A DNA stretch of 27,051 nt from Chara braunii. Its lineage: Eukaryota > Streptophyta > Charophyceae > Charales > Characeae. Made by a program: the position numbers and the translations under genes. This document shows, piece by piece, positions 1-8,560 of this stretch. Each line of letters opens with the position of its first letter. The stretch's first letter is position 1. The notes beneath the pieces are model-generated. The model had not been told where the DNA came from and did not search any database. It worked only from the letters and a program-made list of their open reading frames with translations. The DNA is taken from contig BFEA01000371.1 of assembly GCA_003427395.1 (NCBI GenBank), positions 672,410 through 699,460 of the forward strand, in the 5' to 3' direction.

Positions 1-39
<39 letters not shown>
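1..39. repeat. Poly-T homopolymer at window edge
   Basis: There are 39 consecutive T. It may be the tail of a minus-strand retroelement (poly-A in the other orientation) whose body lies outside the window, or simple homopolymer expansion. Nothing recognisable lies between it and the SINE that begins near 171. Confidence 0.9.
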
Positions 40-46
<7 letters not shown>

Positions 47-170
47 CAATATGGGCACAACATGGCCACGTTTCTCACAATGCATCACAGTCACACTGAC
101 AAGATAACCAACCCCTGCACTCCATTTATCAGATTATCAGATCATCGTTCATAAAAGGGTAAATGACCCA

Positions 171-347
171 AGAGCCTAGCTCAGTGGGTACACCCCTGAA
201 CTGTTGGAATACAGACCTGTGTTCGAGTCCAGATGATAGAACTTGATGAGTAAAACCAACTACTGATGAATTGCCAGGGGCCGGTGAGCTCAATGATAAT
301 ATCTCAAGGCCGTTGCCCTTCTGGGAAAAAAAAAAAAAAAAAAAAAA
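171..347 (+). mobile_element. tRNA-derived SINE with poly-A tail
   Basis: The head carries an RNA polymerase III internal promoter. The A box TAGCTCAGTGGG is at 177-188 and the B box TGTTCGAGTCC at 220-230, a spacing typical of a tRNA. About 95 bases of tRNA-unrelated body follow, and then 22 A (326-347). This is the classic SINE architecture: tRNA-like head, body, A tail. A weak possible target-site duplication flanks it (AGGGTAAATGAC before, AAGTAAATGTC after), but it is imperfect. The head is closely related to the tandem A-box units near 5.93-6.11 kb. It is not a functional tRNA gene, because the acceptor stem does not pair. Confidence 0.75.
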
Positions 348-528
348 CGGTCAGTCACAAGTAAATGTCAATTCAGCTGCGTGCCCAGCTCACTTGGCGT
401 ACTATTCTTTGGCCTTTTACTAAAGAATACAAGTAAATGTCCATGCGATCGTTCTGCATGATGGTTCAAACATTCGAAATTGAGATTTCAGATTTCCATG
501 CAAGGTCCCCTCATCAGGCCCATGATCA

Positions 529-627
529 GGGGCAAGGTCCCACTTGCACGGATTAAGAGCTTCTGGCCGTTGATCTTTGCTATCTACGGTCAATATCGCT
601 TAATGCGTGCAAATGGGACCTAGCCCC
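529..627. mobile_element. Foldback (MITE-like) element, copy 1
   Basis: The two halves are inverted complements with a few mismatches. The left arm starts GGGGCAAGGTCCCACTTGCA and the right arm reads back as GGGGCTAGGTCCCATTTGCA. Pairing continues through ATTAAG and CCGTTGAT/CCGTAGAT to a loop of only a few bases around 578. There is no coding capacity. A related copy lies at 2388-2483, so this is a dispersed family rather than a chance hairpin. Short length, long terminal inverted repeats and multiple copies fit a MITE. No clear target-site duplication was found. Confidence 0.65.
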
Positions 628-1265
628 AGAAGGCGGGCAGAGTGCTGTCTACCATATTCTACCAGTGAAACTGCGTTCATTACTTAGAGTTGTTGCCTTT
701 TTTTTTTTTTTTTTTTGAGATTAAAGTTGTTGCTTTGTTCATTCCCTGGGGCGTCATTCTCGGTCCGAAGCCTGGACAGTCCCTCCAGTACGCTTTATCA
801 AATTTGAAAGGTATTTAGACGAGCATTTCCATCCAGATGCATTCGGAAATTTCGGACTGATCAAACAGTTTGAATGTATTGGGACTACGGGGAGATCCAG
901 GAACATTGTGAATGTGTGTACTGGAGCGAGACCCCCAGTCTCCTCTCCCTCACTGATGGTCAACCACGTGGTATTTGGCGGCTACGGATTCTCAGCGACA
1001 TCCGCTCACGGTCCATTCGTCACGTGATTTCCTCACATTGTTCCTTCCCGCCTCAACAGGCCCCCTCTACGGGACCCCACCAATGCCACGATGGCATTTT
1101 GCTTTCCTTTTTTGCCTTTGTTTTTCCTCTTTCTCCTGTCCTGTTTGACAAGGAAAGAAAGGGTCGACAGCCCTTTTCTTTTTTCTTTTTTTTTTTGAGG
1201 TAAGCGCCAGAGTAATTAAAAAAAAAAGAAAAAAAAACGAAAGACCAGACAAGATTTGAACTTTG
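628..1265. other. Non-coding stretch with homopolymer tracts
   Basis: No credible gene is present. The stretch holds a T tract near 699-716, T-rich and A-rich runs near 1183-1240, and otherwise unremarkable sequence. The open frames across it are short, overlap on both strands, and read through the homopolymers as lysine or phenylalanine runs. Confidence 0.6.
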
Positions 1266-1357
1266 AAAAAAAAAAAAAAAAAAAAAAAAGAGTCGAACTC
1301 AAGCCTGGAAAATCAAGAGCTCAAGAGCGCACCGTCCAGCCACTTGCTCGGTGAGTC
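1266..1357 (-). mobile_element. tRNA-like SINE remnant with poly-T 3' end
   Basis: On the minus strand a tRNA-like unit runs from 1357 to 1290. It has an A-box-like GAGCAAGTGGC, a leucine/serine-tRNA-like spacer, and a B box GAGTTCGACTC (1290-1300). In the same orientation it is followed at once by 24 T (1266-1289). Some plant SINEs are known to end in oligo-T rather than oligo-A. The body between B box and tail is missing, so this is a truncated copy or a tRNA-like pseudogene beside a homopolymer. It differs from the SINE at 171-347. Confidence 0.5.
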
Positions 1358-1735
1358 GGGGTCCAGCACAGCACATGCTTTTCGCAGCTTTTCCTCCAGT
1401 GCTGGGGCCTCGGCCCACTGCTTAACATTCTAAATGAATGAATCTGGACTTGACAACAATACATTACATTCAAAATGCTGGATTAGTGCCAATGTATCGA
1501 GTCTTATGCGCTGCACAGATACAGTTGGGGCCTCGCTCCACCAGTGACTCTTGAAAATGTGCAAAACTATGGACCTCGCTGCACTGCTCCCGAAATGCAC
1601 AAAAGACAAAAATATTGGCCGTGTATCTTTCCATATTCTAGCGGAAGATTCACTCTCGTTTTCCACATTTCGAGAGTAGTGCAGCTACGCCCTATATAGT
1701 GAATCATTTGCTAGAAGATGTAACAATAGACTGCC

Positions 1736-1785
1736 AGGTTGTTTGTCTGTTGTGCATGTCAGGTTGTTTGTCTGTTGTGCATGTC
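1736..1785. repeat. Perfect 25-bp tandem duplication
   Basis: The 25-base unit beginning AGGTTGTTTGTCTGTTGTGC occurs twice with no spacer and no mismatch (1736-1760 and 1761-1785). Perfect identity indicates a recent slippage or duplication event. Confidence 0.9.
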
Positions 1786-1930
1786 GAGACGACTGGAGCG
1801 AGGCCCGTTGTGCGACAGAGTGATTTTTTTTTTTCCCTTTTGAAAAGTGACAGACTGATGACTCGCTTGTTCTTTTTTTTTTTAAAGGGCCGTACTCTTC
1901 TCTCAATTTCACCTCATACACAAAAAAAAA

Positions 1931-1967
<37 letters not shown>
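1931..1967. repeat. (AAT)n microsatellite
   Basis: About twelve AAT units follow an A tract and are followed by another A-rich run. Confidence 0.95.
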
Positions 1968-2387
1968 TAAAAAAAAATCACCTCACACTACCTACCTATC
2001 ACTACTCGCTTGTTCCACTGAACATAACACGGGGACACCCTTTTATCGTTTTCTTTTCTCTTTTTTCCTACGAGGACACCCTTGACACGTTGCCTACTCA
2101 TAAAGTTTTTGAACTCATTCTCCAAGACCACGTGTGACGAGGGCGACCATCCGGCTTACAGGTGGGCGGCTTTGCTCTTTCTCGCTTTTGGCCCATTTTC
2201 AGAATCAGTACCCCAATAGAGATATCAGTACCCCAACTTTATATGGCGGGGGCTTGTGGCCCTTCAAAAACCGACTTCCCTATTTTGGAAAAGTGCAAAA
2301 GGTATTTGCGCTACTGTAGAAACATGATCAGAGGAAGTGCAGCCGGCAAAGGCCACTAAGCTGAACCAGGGCAATGTCCCACAGGCT

Positions 2388-2483
2388 CCCACTTGCGCAA
2401 ATTAGGAGATTTCGGCCGTTGATCTTTTTTCTTTTTTTGTTGCTATTTACGGTCAGTATCTCTTAATTCGTGCAAGTGGGACC
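2388..2483. mobile_element. Foldback (MITE-like) element, copy 2
   Basis: This is related to the element at 529-627. The left arm CTCCCACTTGCGCAAATTAG and the right arm, which reads back as GTCCCACTTGCACGAATTAA, pair over about 38 bases. The same inner motifs are present (CGGCCGTTGAT and ATTTACGGTCAGTAT). The loop is enlarged by a T-rich stretch near 2427-2439. Two copies about 1.9 kb apart with matching arms and different loops support a family of short non-autonomous elements. Confidence 0.65.
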
Positions 2484-2630
2484 TAGGCCCACTGGCCCAG
2501 GCTGATGCTGCCGGGATAACTCCGGGTTGAATTGTGAGGTCCCAGGCCTCTTGTTAAAGTTTTTTCTTTTTTTTTGTTTTTTTTTTCAAATAAAACTACA
2601 CTATGTTCTTCTCTCTCTTTTTTTTTTTTT
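2484..2630. other. T-rich spacer
   Basis: The stretch contains long T tracts interrupted by C or G and has no gene. It separates the foldback element from the 389-bp duplication. Confidence 0.6.
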
Positions 2631-3375
2631 TAATCACCGGGCATTGATTGCTTCCCCAGTGAGGAAGGATTAACCCCGCTTTGTGCTAAATCAAACTCTG
2701 CCCTACTCGCCTCCTCAATTATCCAGTACACTCTTCTGCACAGTGAGGAGTAGGGGAGATACAGATAAGGCAAAGAGATTAATAACAGGGCAAGCCAGTT
2801 TAGTAGTTTGTCTATAGTTGCAATGAGCTTCCCCCCATGATCCTAATTAGCCACTTAACCACACTAGTGGGGAAGGCTCTGTGGCAAAAAATTCAAACGA
2901 AATGCCCACGTGGCAGAAGAGAAAACGATCACATATGCAGCCTTGGTGCCTAATACCATTGCAACTCCTCAGCCACTGCTCCCCTGGAGACAGCGTCCCT
3001 GTATGACACAAATATAGTGTAATCACGGGGTATTAATTACTTCCCCAATGAGGAAAGGATTAACCCCGCTTTGTGCTGACTCTAACTCTGCCCTACTCGC
3101 CTCCTCAATTATCCATTACAATCTTCTGCACAGTGAGGAGTAGGGGAGATACAGATCAGGCAAAGAGATTATAACAGGGCAAGCTAGTTTAGTAGTTGAG
3201 TAGTTTATCAATAGTTGCGATGAGCTTCCCCCCACGATCCAAATTAGCCACTAACCACACAAGTGAGGAAAGCTCTGTTGCGTAAAGTTCAAAAGAAATA
3301 TCCACGCGGCAGGAGAGAAAACGATCGCAAACGCCGCCCTGGTGCCTAACACCACTGCACCTCCTACCCCACCAC
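2631..3375. repeat. 389-bp tandem duplication, two diverged copies
   Basis: Copy 1 starts at 2631 (TAATCACCGGGCATTGATTG) and copy 2 at 3020 (TAATCACGGGGTATTAATTA). They align through to about 2975 and 3372, including shared blocks such as TTAACCCCGCTTTGTGCT and GCAACTCCT/GCACCTCCT. Each copy carries an inner inverted repeat (ACTCGCCTCCTCA against TGAGGAGT) and ends in the CACGTGG-type module that continues to 3811. No reading frame is conserved between the copies, so the unit is probably non-coding. Confidence 0.85.
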
Positions 3376-3811
3376 GTGGTGAAAACCTATGTTTATTGCA
3401 ATAGAGTATGTGCCACCAGAGATCGTAATGAATCGAAAGCGCACTCGTGTGGGTGAATTTGAAAAAGGTCAAATCGCAATACCTACATGGCAGGGCTCAA
3501 AACACTCTCACAAACAGCTCCGGAGCCGATCCTCACGACACCCCCTGTTCTGCCACATGGCCAAAATCACGCTCGAATAGGAAAATTGAAAAAGGTGAAA
3601 ACATAATAGCCATGTGGCAGGGGTCACATCGATCACCCAGACATCCCCGGTGCCGATCCTCACAGCACCACCTGCCCTGCCACGTGACAAAAGCTGTGTT
3701 TATAGCATCGTAAAAAAAGTGAGATTCGCCAATCCCACGTGGCAAATTGCTGTTCAAACACATAAGCAAGCCGTACCCACCCTGTTGCCCCGTGGCCAGA
3801 ATCAGATGCGG
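3284..3811. repeat. Diverged ~126-bp repeat with inverted CACGTGG ends
   Basis: Units begin near 3284, 3456, 3582 and 3712, with a related segment near 2889. Each starts with an A-rich run (TTGAAAAAGGT in two of them), followed by a CACGTGGCAG-like motif. Near its end it carries the complement (CTGCCACRTGG-like), so a unit can fold on itself. Shared inner blocks include GCCGATCCTCAC. The CACGTG core is also the plant G-box, but here it recurs as a repeat end, so regulatory meaning is uncertain. Open frames on both strands across this array are by-products. Confidence 0.7.
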
Positions 3812-4156
3812 CAAAGCTAACCTATCACATGCAGCCCTATCCTACCCCTTCAGTCCACCAACCCACTCCTTGCTCCCCCACACCCCCTCCCAGTTTACCA
3901 ATCATTCCATCCACCCTATCCACTCGGCCCTCCCCCCAATCATCACCGGAAGAGCAAAAGAAGGAATACAAGAGGGGAGGGAGGAGGCGGGCGGAAAGGG
4001 AGAGCCCAGTCGCACTTTGCCACGGCGTTATATGATCAATCAATTAATAGGACCAATGAAATGGAAAGAACACAAGGCATATCAAGAGAGAGAGAAATCA
4101 GAAACCGAGCAATGAACACACCGAAAAGGGAGGAGGAGAAAGAGTAAGCAAGGAAA
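3812..4156. other. Pyrimidine-rich then purine-rich spacer
   Basis: A C/T-rich stretch (about 3828-3950) is followed by an A/G-rich stretch (about 3950-4145). No gene or repeat unit is recognised. It lies just downstream of the pseudogene on the minus strand. Confidence 0.5.
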
Positions 4157-4321
4157 TCACAGGCACCCCGCCTCCCGAACCGCCCTCATAACAGCCGGTC
4201 TTCCTCCCCCTGAGTCCCACGGAAACAGCTCGTCATCATGCCACCCCTCACCACATTGCCAGGTCATCATTCTCCCCTGCACAGCACCCCACAAAGAGCA
4301 GATTGGAAGAAATCGAGCAGG

Positions 4322-4327
4322 ACTCAC
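4322..4327 (-). other. Candidate 5' splice site in pseudogene
   Basis: The minus strand reads ATG|GTGAGT, a good donor match, at the point where the upstream frame still looks coding. It is inferred from sequence alone, and no acceptor was identified. Confidence 0.25.
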
Positions 4328-4539
4328 CATAGTGGCTGTCGGATCGAGAGGTATTGGCGGCATGTCAGTCATAACAATCGGTGAGAACAAGAGAGATATT
4401 ACTTGAAGTTGCATTTCAGATGTAGTCGTTAGGCACACTGTTGTTGTTGTTTTTGGAGTGATTGGCAATGATGCAGCTGTCATCGTCTTGAGCGCTGTTG
4501 ATGCAGTTGAAGAGATTATTGTTGTTGTTGGTATCATTT

Positions 4540-4856
4540 TTGCTGTATTTGTTGTTGTTGTCTTCGTCATATCCCCCGGCACTAATGAAACTGTTGTGTG
4601 TGTTGTTGATACCGGCGGTCGTGTTGGCCTTGCTGTCAACGCTCATTCATTAGCCTCTCCAGCTGGTCGCGTTGCCAACTCAGCAGATAGTGTTGATGTC
4701 ATATTTGCTGTATTTGTTGTTGTTGTCTTCATCATATCCCCCAGCGGTGATGAAATTGTTGTGTGTGTTGTTGATATCGGCGGTCGTGTTGGCCTTGCTG
4801 TCAACGCTCGTTCATTAGCCTCTCCAGCTGGTCGCGTTGCCATCTCAGCAGACAGT
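4540..4856 (-). repeat. 165-bp tandem duplication within the pseudogene
   Basis: The two copies start near 4541 and 4706 and match over about 153 bases with roughly ten differences. The period of 165 bases (55 codons) keeps the minus-strand frame. Each copy contains a GTTGTTGTT run, which reads as threonine/asparagine-rich peptide on the minus strand and as a valine-rich shadow on the plus strand. Confidence 0.85.
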
Positions 4857-5263
4857 TTATCCCCCTCTTCATAGAGCTCATAGCATTGGTGCATGACCTC
4901 ATCCGCCTTCTTCCAGTCAAGGAGATGTTCCCAGTTTGGGTCAGGCCCCTCCTCTAACTCCCAAAGAACAGACATCATTTGTTGTAGCATGCCCTCTCTC
5001 CATGTGGTCAATGAGATCGCCCCCCAATCGACCCCTGACCAATCTCGGAATGCCGCAGATAGAAGAAGCTACACCGTCTCCCGCAAACGGCGCCGGCCAT
5101 TCTGCAGAACCAAAAGCCAAGCATCCGCAGCCTGTTGTAGATCTGCGTATGAACCCATCTCCATCTCCTTTCACTGTTGGCTTGTTCACCTGTAGCGCAA
5201 GAGCACCCTCCGTTCGTTGACCGCTCGACAGCAATGACCCGAGCGTATCGCCACACCCTCCCT

Positions 5264-5264
<1 letters not shown>

Positions 5265-5304
<40 letters not shown>
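5265..5304. repeat. 40-base poly-C tract
   Basis: Forty uninterrupted C are followed by C/T-rich sequence to 5320. Long C/G homopolymers are rare and hard to sequence, so the true length is uncertain. The G strand can form quadruplex-type structures. Confidence 0.9.
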
Positions 5305-5307
<3 letters not shown>

Positions 5308-5318
5308 TCCTTCCCCCC

Positions 5319-5409
5319 CCGCCACTGTCGCCTGACCCCTCACGTTTTCCACCTCTGTCCGCGATGGCGACAGAGGTGGAAAACGTGAGGGGTCCGGCGA
5401 CAGTGGCGG
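5319..5409. repeat. Palindrome with 41-bp arms and 9-base loop
   Basis: 5319-5359 is the inverted complement of 5369-5409 with one mismatch (5333 against 5395). The loop is 5360-5368. The outer pair CCGCCACTGTCGCC / GGCGACAGTGGCGG and the inner pair CACGTTTTCCACCTCTGTC / GACAGAGGTGGAAAACGTG are exact complements. Pairing stops abruptly at both outer ends, one of which abuts the C-rich tract. Confidence 0.95.
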
Positions 5410-5900
5410 TGAGATAAGCAGTAGGGTGGGGGTGGCGGGTACCTTGACCGCCGGGCCCGCCGGCCGGTAAGCTCCCGGCGCGCTCGCGCCTTCTCCATTT
5501 CTCTTCTCTCAAATTCTTTTCGCCTTTCACTACCTTCCTACCACTATTCCTAAGACTGTATAGAGGGGACCCCTGCAAGCATAGGGCCTCGGAAACGAGG
5601 TAAATCATGTTGCCCCCCCGCTCCAACAGCGGTAGTCAGAGATGGGGTGGGGCCGCCGGTGGGGGTCCGGCTAACGCAAAGACCAAGCATTTTCCGAGTA
5701 GCTGCACTTCCCTTTCTCATCGTCCCCCAGCCCTCATTGAGTAGCAGCAGAGGCTATGGCCAACACTCTCCCACACACCACATACAACCCACTTGCGCTC
5801 GCACTCACACCCATCTTGGTCATAGACCCCGCTAATACCGATCAAAATTTCCAGAGGACTATCACAGTCCGTTGGCACTAAGTGCGCTGCAGGCGGCCAT
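5410..5900. other. Non-coding stretch
   Basis: No gene is recognised. The sequence is GC-rich near 5440-5490, then mixed. Open frames entering it on the minus strand derive from the adjacent poly-C tract (read as glycine) and do not continue as protein-like sequence. Confidence 0.5.
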
Positions 5901-5945
5901 GGGCCTTGAACCCACAACCTCCTGAATGCCACTTGCTCAGTTGAT
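5901..5945 (-). mobile_element. tRNA-like SINE fragment
   Basis: On the minus strand the A-box-like GAGCAAGTGGC is followed after a short spacer by a B box GTGGGTTCAAGGCCC (5901-5915). The A-box motif matches the minus-strand element at 1290-1357. It overlaps the plus-strand tRNA-half array, so two tRNA-like heads face opposite ways here. Confidence 0.4.
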
Positions 5946-6115
5946 ACACCCTCGAACTGCTGAAAATAGTCCTGTGGGAACTGCTGCCGGCGGGCCTAGC
6001 TCAGTGGTACCCCCATGAACTGCTGAACAGGCATGTGGGACCATCACCTGCGGGTCTAGCTGAGGTGGCACACCCACGAACTGTTGAAAAACATGCATGT
6101 GGGACCAGCTCCTGC
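5929..6115 (+). repeat. Tandem array of three tRNA-like A-box halves
   Basis: Three units of about 60 bases start near 5929, 5992 and 6052. They share GCCTAGCTCAGTGG-like A boxes, then CACCC..GAACTG(C/T)TGAA, then CATGTGGGACC. The same block forms the 5' half of the SINE at 171-230. In the SINE the following bases are the B box (GTTCGAGTCC); in all three units here that position reads GTGGGACC or similar, so the B box is lost. The array therefore looks like repeated amplification of a SINE 5' half. Confidence 0.65.
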
Positions 6116-6930
6116 GAACCTAGGAACAGCCGTGGGCGGGCCGAGCTCACAACCCTCTTCTCATTAACTACCGGCGATCGGACTTTCAGTAGTCGAGCAG
6201 ATCGGCGAGCTGTGATGTTGCAGGCCATGGCGCACAACAGAACCGGGTGGCAGAGATCTCAGAGGCCTGGAGCTGGCCAAGTTGTCGAGATAGTGCAATT
6301 GAAGTTGGCGTCAACAAGACCCCCGGCTTGATCGAGTGATTGTGATACACTGGGTACCTCATTCATCTCCTCGCACTCAATTTTCCACGGGGGATTTCAG
6401 TTCTGTCTGTGTCACCGCACTCAATTTTCCAAAAATCCTTGGCACACCCCATCTTTGATGTCTTTCCCGGGCCCCTTTTCCGCAAACCAAAACACTCCGA
6501 CTGAAAGATAGCACAGGGCGTGAGGTTTGAGCGTCACACACGCTCCACCTAGGCATAAGGTGCAGGGGTTGCGGCAGGGCCGGTGCCCTCCTGCTCGCTG
6601 CAGAGGCAGAACTGCCTCGACGGCCGAGCATAGGCCGGGAGCTGCAGCGTCATCCCCTTCGGGGATGATCAATTCGGTAAGGGAGTGGATACACACTCCC
6701 TAACAGATCTCGACTTCCATGACCACCACCCTTGTCGCGGTGTATGGGTTGATGCGAAGTTTGGCGTAGACGGGAGGCAGCGGCTTACCGCAAGAGAAGA
6801 CGGACACGCAGATGGAGTCGGAGGAGACGGTAGAGAAAGGCGAAATAGTAGAATGGACCTAGGCTGAGAATTTTGTCGAGTGCATACAGAGTGAAGTCGC
6901 AGAAAGCAGCGACGGGGAAGAAAACGGGCA
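6116..6930. other. Non-coding stretch
   Basis: No gene is recognised. A short perfect hairpin (TCATCCCC, loop TTC, GGGGATGA) lies at 6651-6669. Overlapping short frames on both strands look incidental. Confidence 0.5.
6651..6669. repeat. Short perfect hairpin
   Basis: Eight-base arms TCATCCCC/GGGGATGA flank TTC, giving a C(TTCG)G-type cap. Without a downstream T tract or a gene nearby it has no assigned role. Confidence 0.6.
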
Positions 6931-7390
6931 TGGCCATGAAGAAGAAGATAATTCACGCTCGTTCCTTGATGGAAATGGGCGAATGAAGATTCATTTCTAA
7001 CATTTTAACCGCGGGCGAATCCAAATCTGGCGCTAGTCTTAGTAGAAGGGTAGTAAATTAGGAGTTAATGAGGAAATGAGCCGCGCGGGAGATGGCGGAA
7101 GATGGCTATGGCAAAAGGGAAAAAGAGGTAACTCGCTCGATTTTCTATAGAATTGAGCGAGTGAAAAAGTTAAACTGAGGTATTTGGGTAGGGCGAATGT
7201 GATGGCGGAGTTGGATTTTGCAGTGGGTTAGGGAGTTAGTTAGTATGAGAGATTGGAGTTGCGCGAAGGTGTCAAGAGGGAGGATATGGCCGCATGAAAA
7301 AATAGAGATCTCGTTCGATCCTCGATGAAATCGAGCGAGGGAGAAGACTAATCTAAGGTTTTGGGGTGCTGCGAGTCTAATGGCCGTGTA
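6931..7390. repeat. Three diverged copies of a ~170-185 bp unit
   Basis: Units start near 6931, 7103 and 7287. Each begins TGGCYATG or TGGCCGCATG and passes through an A/G-rich stretch. It then reaches an inverted repeat whose best forms are ACTCGCTC...GAGCGAGT (copy 2) and CTCGTTCGAT...ATCGAGCGAG (copy 3). Copy 1 keeps only a decayed version. Conservation is strongest in and around the inverted repeat. Confidence 0.55.
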
Positions 7391-8560
7391 GGTTCTGCCT
7401 ACAGATTAGCGGTTTGGTTAGGTTCGGCACACAGGCTGCGCCCAAGAGCTAGATTTAAGTATGAAGATGTATCTTCTCGTGTTCTAGGGGCATATTATTA
7501 TTTTTTTTCCTCAGCCCATGGGTTTATACCTGCGGTTTTGGTTCGCTTTGGCTTGTTGGTACCTGGCCATGGTGGTTGCCAAGTACGTTCGTGTGTTGGG
7601 TTGCGGAGGTAGAAAATAAACGATAGGAGAAGGCAAACACTAGGACGAGAAAGATGAAAAGAAGGGAGATACTTACCTAGGGGGATAGTATAGAAGAATC
7701 AATGGTCGTGATCGCCTATTTTTAGTTGCTGAGTTTGCCTCGTCCCCATAGGTAACTCCACTGCTGGCGTCTTCGTCACGATGTTGGGATCGATCGGGTC
7801 ACAGACGCGTGCGAAGCTCGCCTTGGTAATAGTCGCTGGTGGGTGGAATTGAAGTTACTGCAAACAGTCGCCTGTGTGGGGTGAAGCATGTTCAACAGGA
7901 AGTAAGGAAAGCGAAGCGGACTGTGTGAGAGAAAGAGAAAGAGGACTTACCCCGGAAAACTAAGGATGCGGGCGAACTGAATACTCACCTGACAATGTAT
8001 CATATCATATTCTTGCAGAAGGTTCATTCTCATGTAGGGCAGCGACCAGCGGAACTTCAGCAGAGCTACAGCGGGGCTTGGAGACGATGTTGGTCAGTGG
8101 GCAGTTTATCCTATAGATTGAAGTGACGAAAGGCGAGGCACGAGATTAAGGTCAGCTCTTGTAAGAGAAAGAGGGAGGGAAAGAGAACGTACATGGTCCT
8201 TGTGCTGGTCTACAAAAACGAGAATTTCATGCACTTTGGTTGTGGCTATAGACAACAACCGGAGGCGTTACCGATCTGTAGGCTGCTGGCAGTTGTGCAG
8301 CACCGGCCTGGGCGTTGAGCACCAAGTAGGAGGAAGGGTTGTGCATACGTATGTTGGTGGTGACGAGGGTATGCTCTCGTTGACATTCGGATTTGGTGCC
8401 TTTGTTCTCTGGCCGGTGGAGTGGTTTGTCTGGTTAATTCCGGTAACCAACAAGACTTCAGCCTGCTAAATAGCTACGCAGGGACCTTTCTACGTGGGAA
8501 GTTTCATAGAGGGACTGTGGGACGACTAGGCAACAAAAAAGCAAGAAATGACAGATTGAG
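7391..8560. other. Region with minus-strand splice-donor-like sites, no supported gene
   Basis: Four minus-strand hexamers look like plant 5' splice sites: GTACGT (8192-8187), GTGAGT after CAG (7988-7983), GTAAGT (7950-7945) and GTAAGT after TAG (7676-7671). Three are followed by C/T-rich CTTTCTCTTT-type runs. The putative exons between them have stops in every frame I tried, so a coding gene is not supported. A non-coding transcript, an untranslated region or a decayed gene remains possible. On the plus strand an 83-codon frame near 7361 uses a TTG start and is not credible. Confidence 0.35.

Larger units (their letters stand above)
1358..2387. other. Non-coding stretch with simple repeats
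   Basis: I see no gene. The stretch includes a 25-bp perfect duplication, an AAT microsatellite and several T or A tracts, which are listed separately where distinct. Short open frames here overlap one another on opposite strands and show no recognisable protein pattern. Confidence 0.55.
4157..5164 (-). pseudogene. Unrecognised coding sequence with two stops and internal duplication
   Basis: A single minus-strand frame of 336 codons runs from an ATG at 5164 to a stop at 4157-4159. It is broken only by TAG (5069-5071, codon 32) and TGA (4643-4645). The TGA aligns with CGA (Arg) in the duplicated copy, so it probably arose by C-to-T change. The first ~115 codons look protein-like and helical, with motifs such as YADLQQAADAWLLVLQ and PDPNWEHLLDWKKADEVMHQ and many W, E and L. 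Next comes a tandem 55-residue duplication (SAEMATRPAGEANE... units) with threonine-rich linkers, then a low-complexity T-rich tail. On the minus strand, GTGAGT directly after a Met codon near 4328 could be a splice donor, in which case the last ~55 codons are intron. I do not recognise the family. It may be a decayed host gene or a retroelement gag-like piece. Confidence 0.5.

Noticed and set aside
171-235. Functional tRNA gene
   Set aside because: A and B boxes are present, but the acceptor and anticodon stems do not pair and a SINE body with A tail follows.
874-1203. Plus-strand 109-codon frame
   Set aside because: It ends in a phenylalanine run from a T tract, has overlapping minus-strand frames and shows no recognisable domain.
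4458-4874. Plus-strand valine-rich frame resembling a membrane protein
   Set aside because: It is the complement of the threonine/asparagine repeats of the minus-strand pseudogene. The minus frame continues into a better protein-like region.
5008-5626. Minus-strand frames with a long glycine run
   Set aside because: The glycine run is the 40-C tract read as GGG. The frames differ from the coding frame of the pseudogene at 4157-5164.
7361-7612. Plus-strand frame beginning MGCC, a possible N-myristoylation start
   Set aside because: The start codon is TTG, and the frame begins inside a decayed repeat unit.
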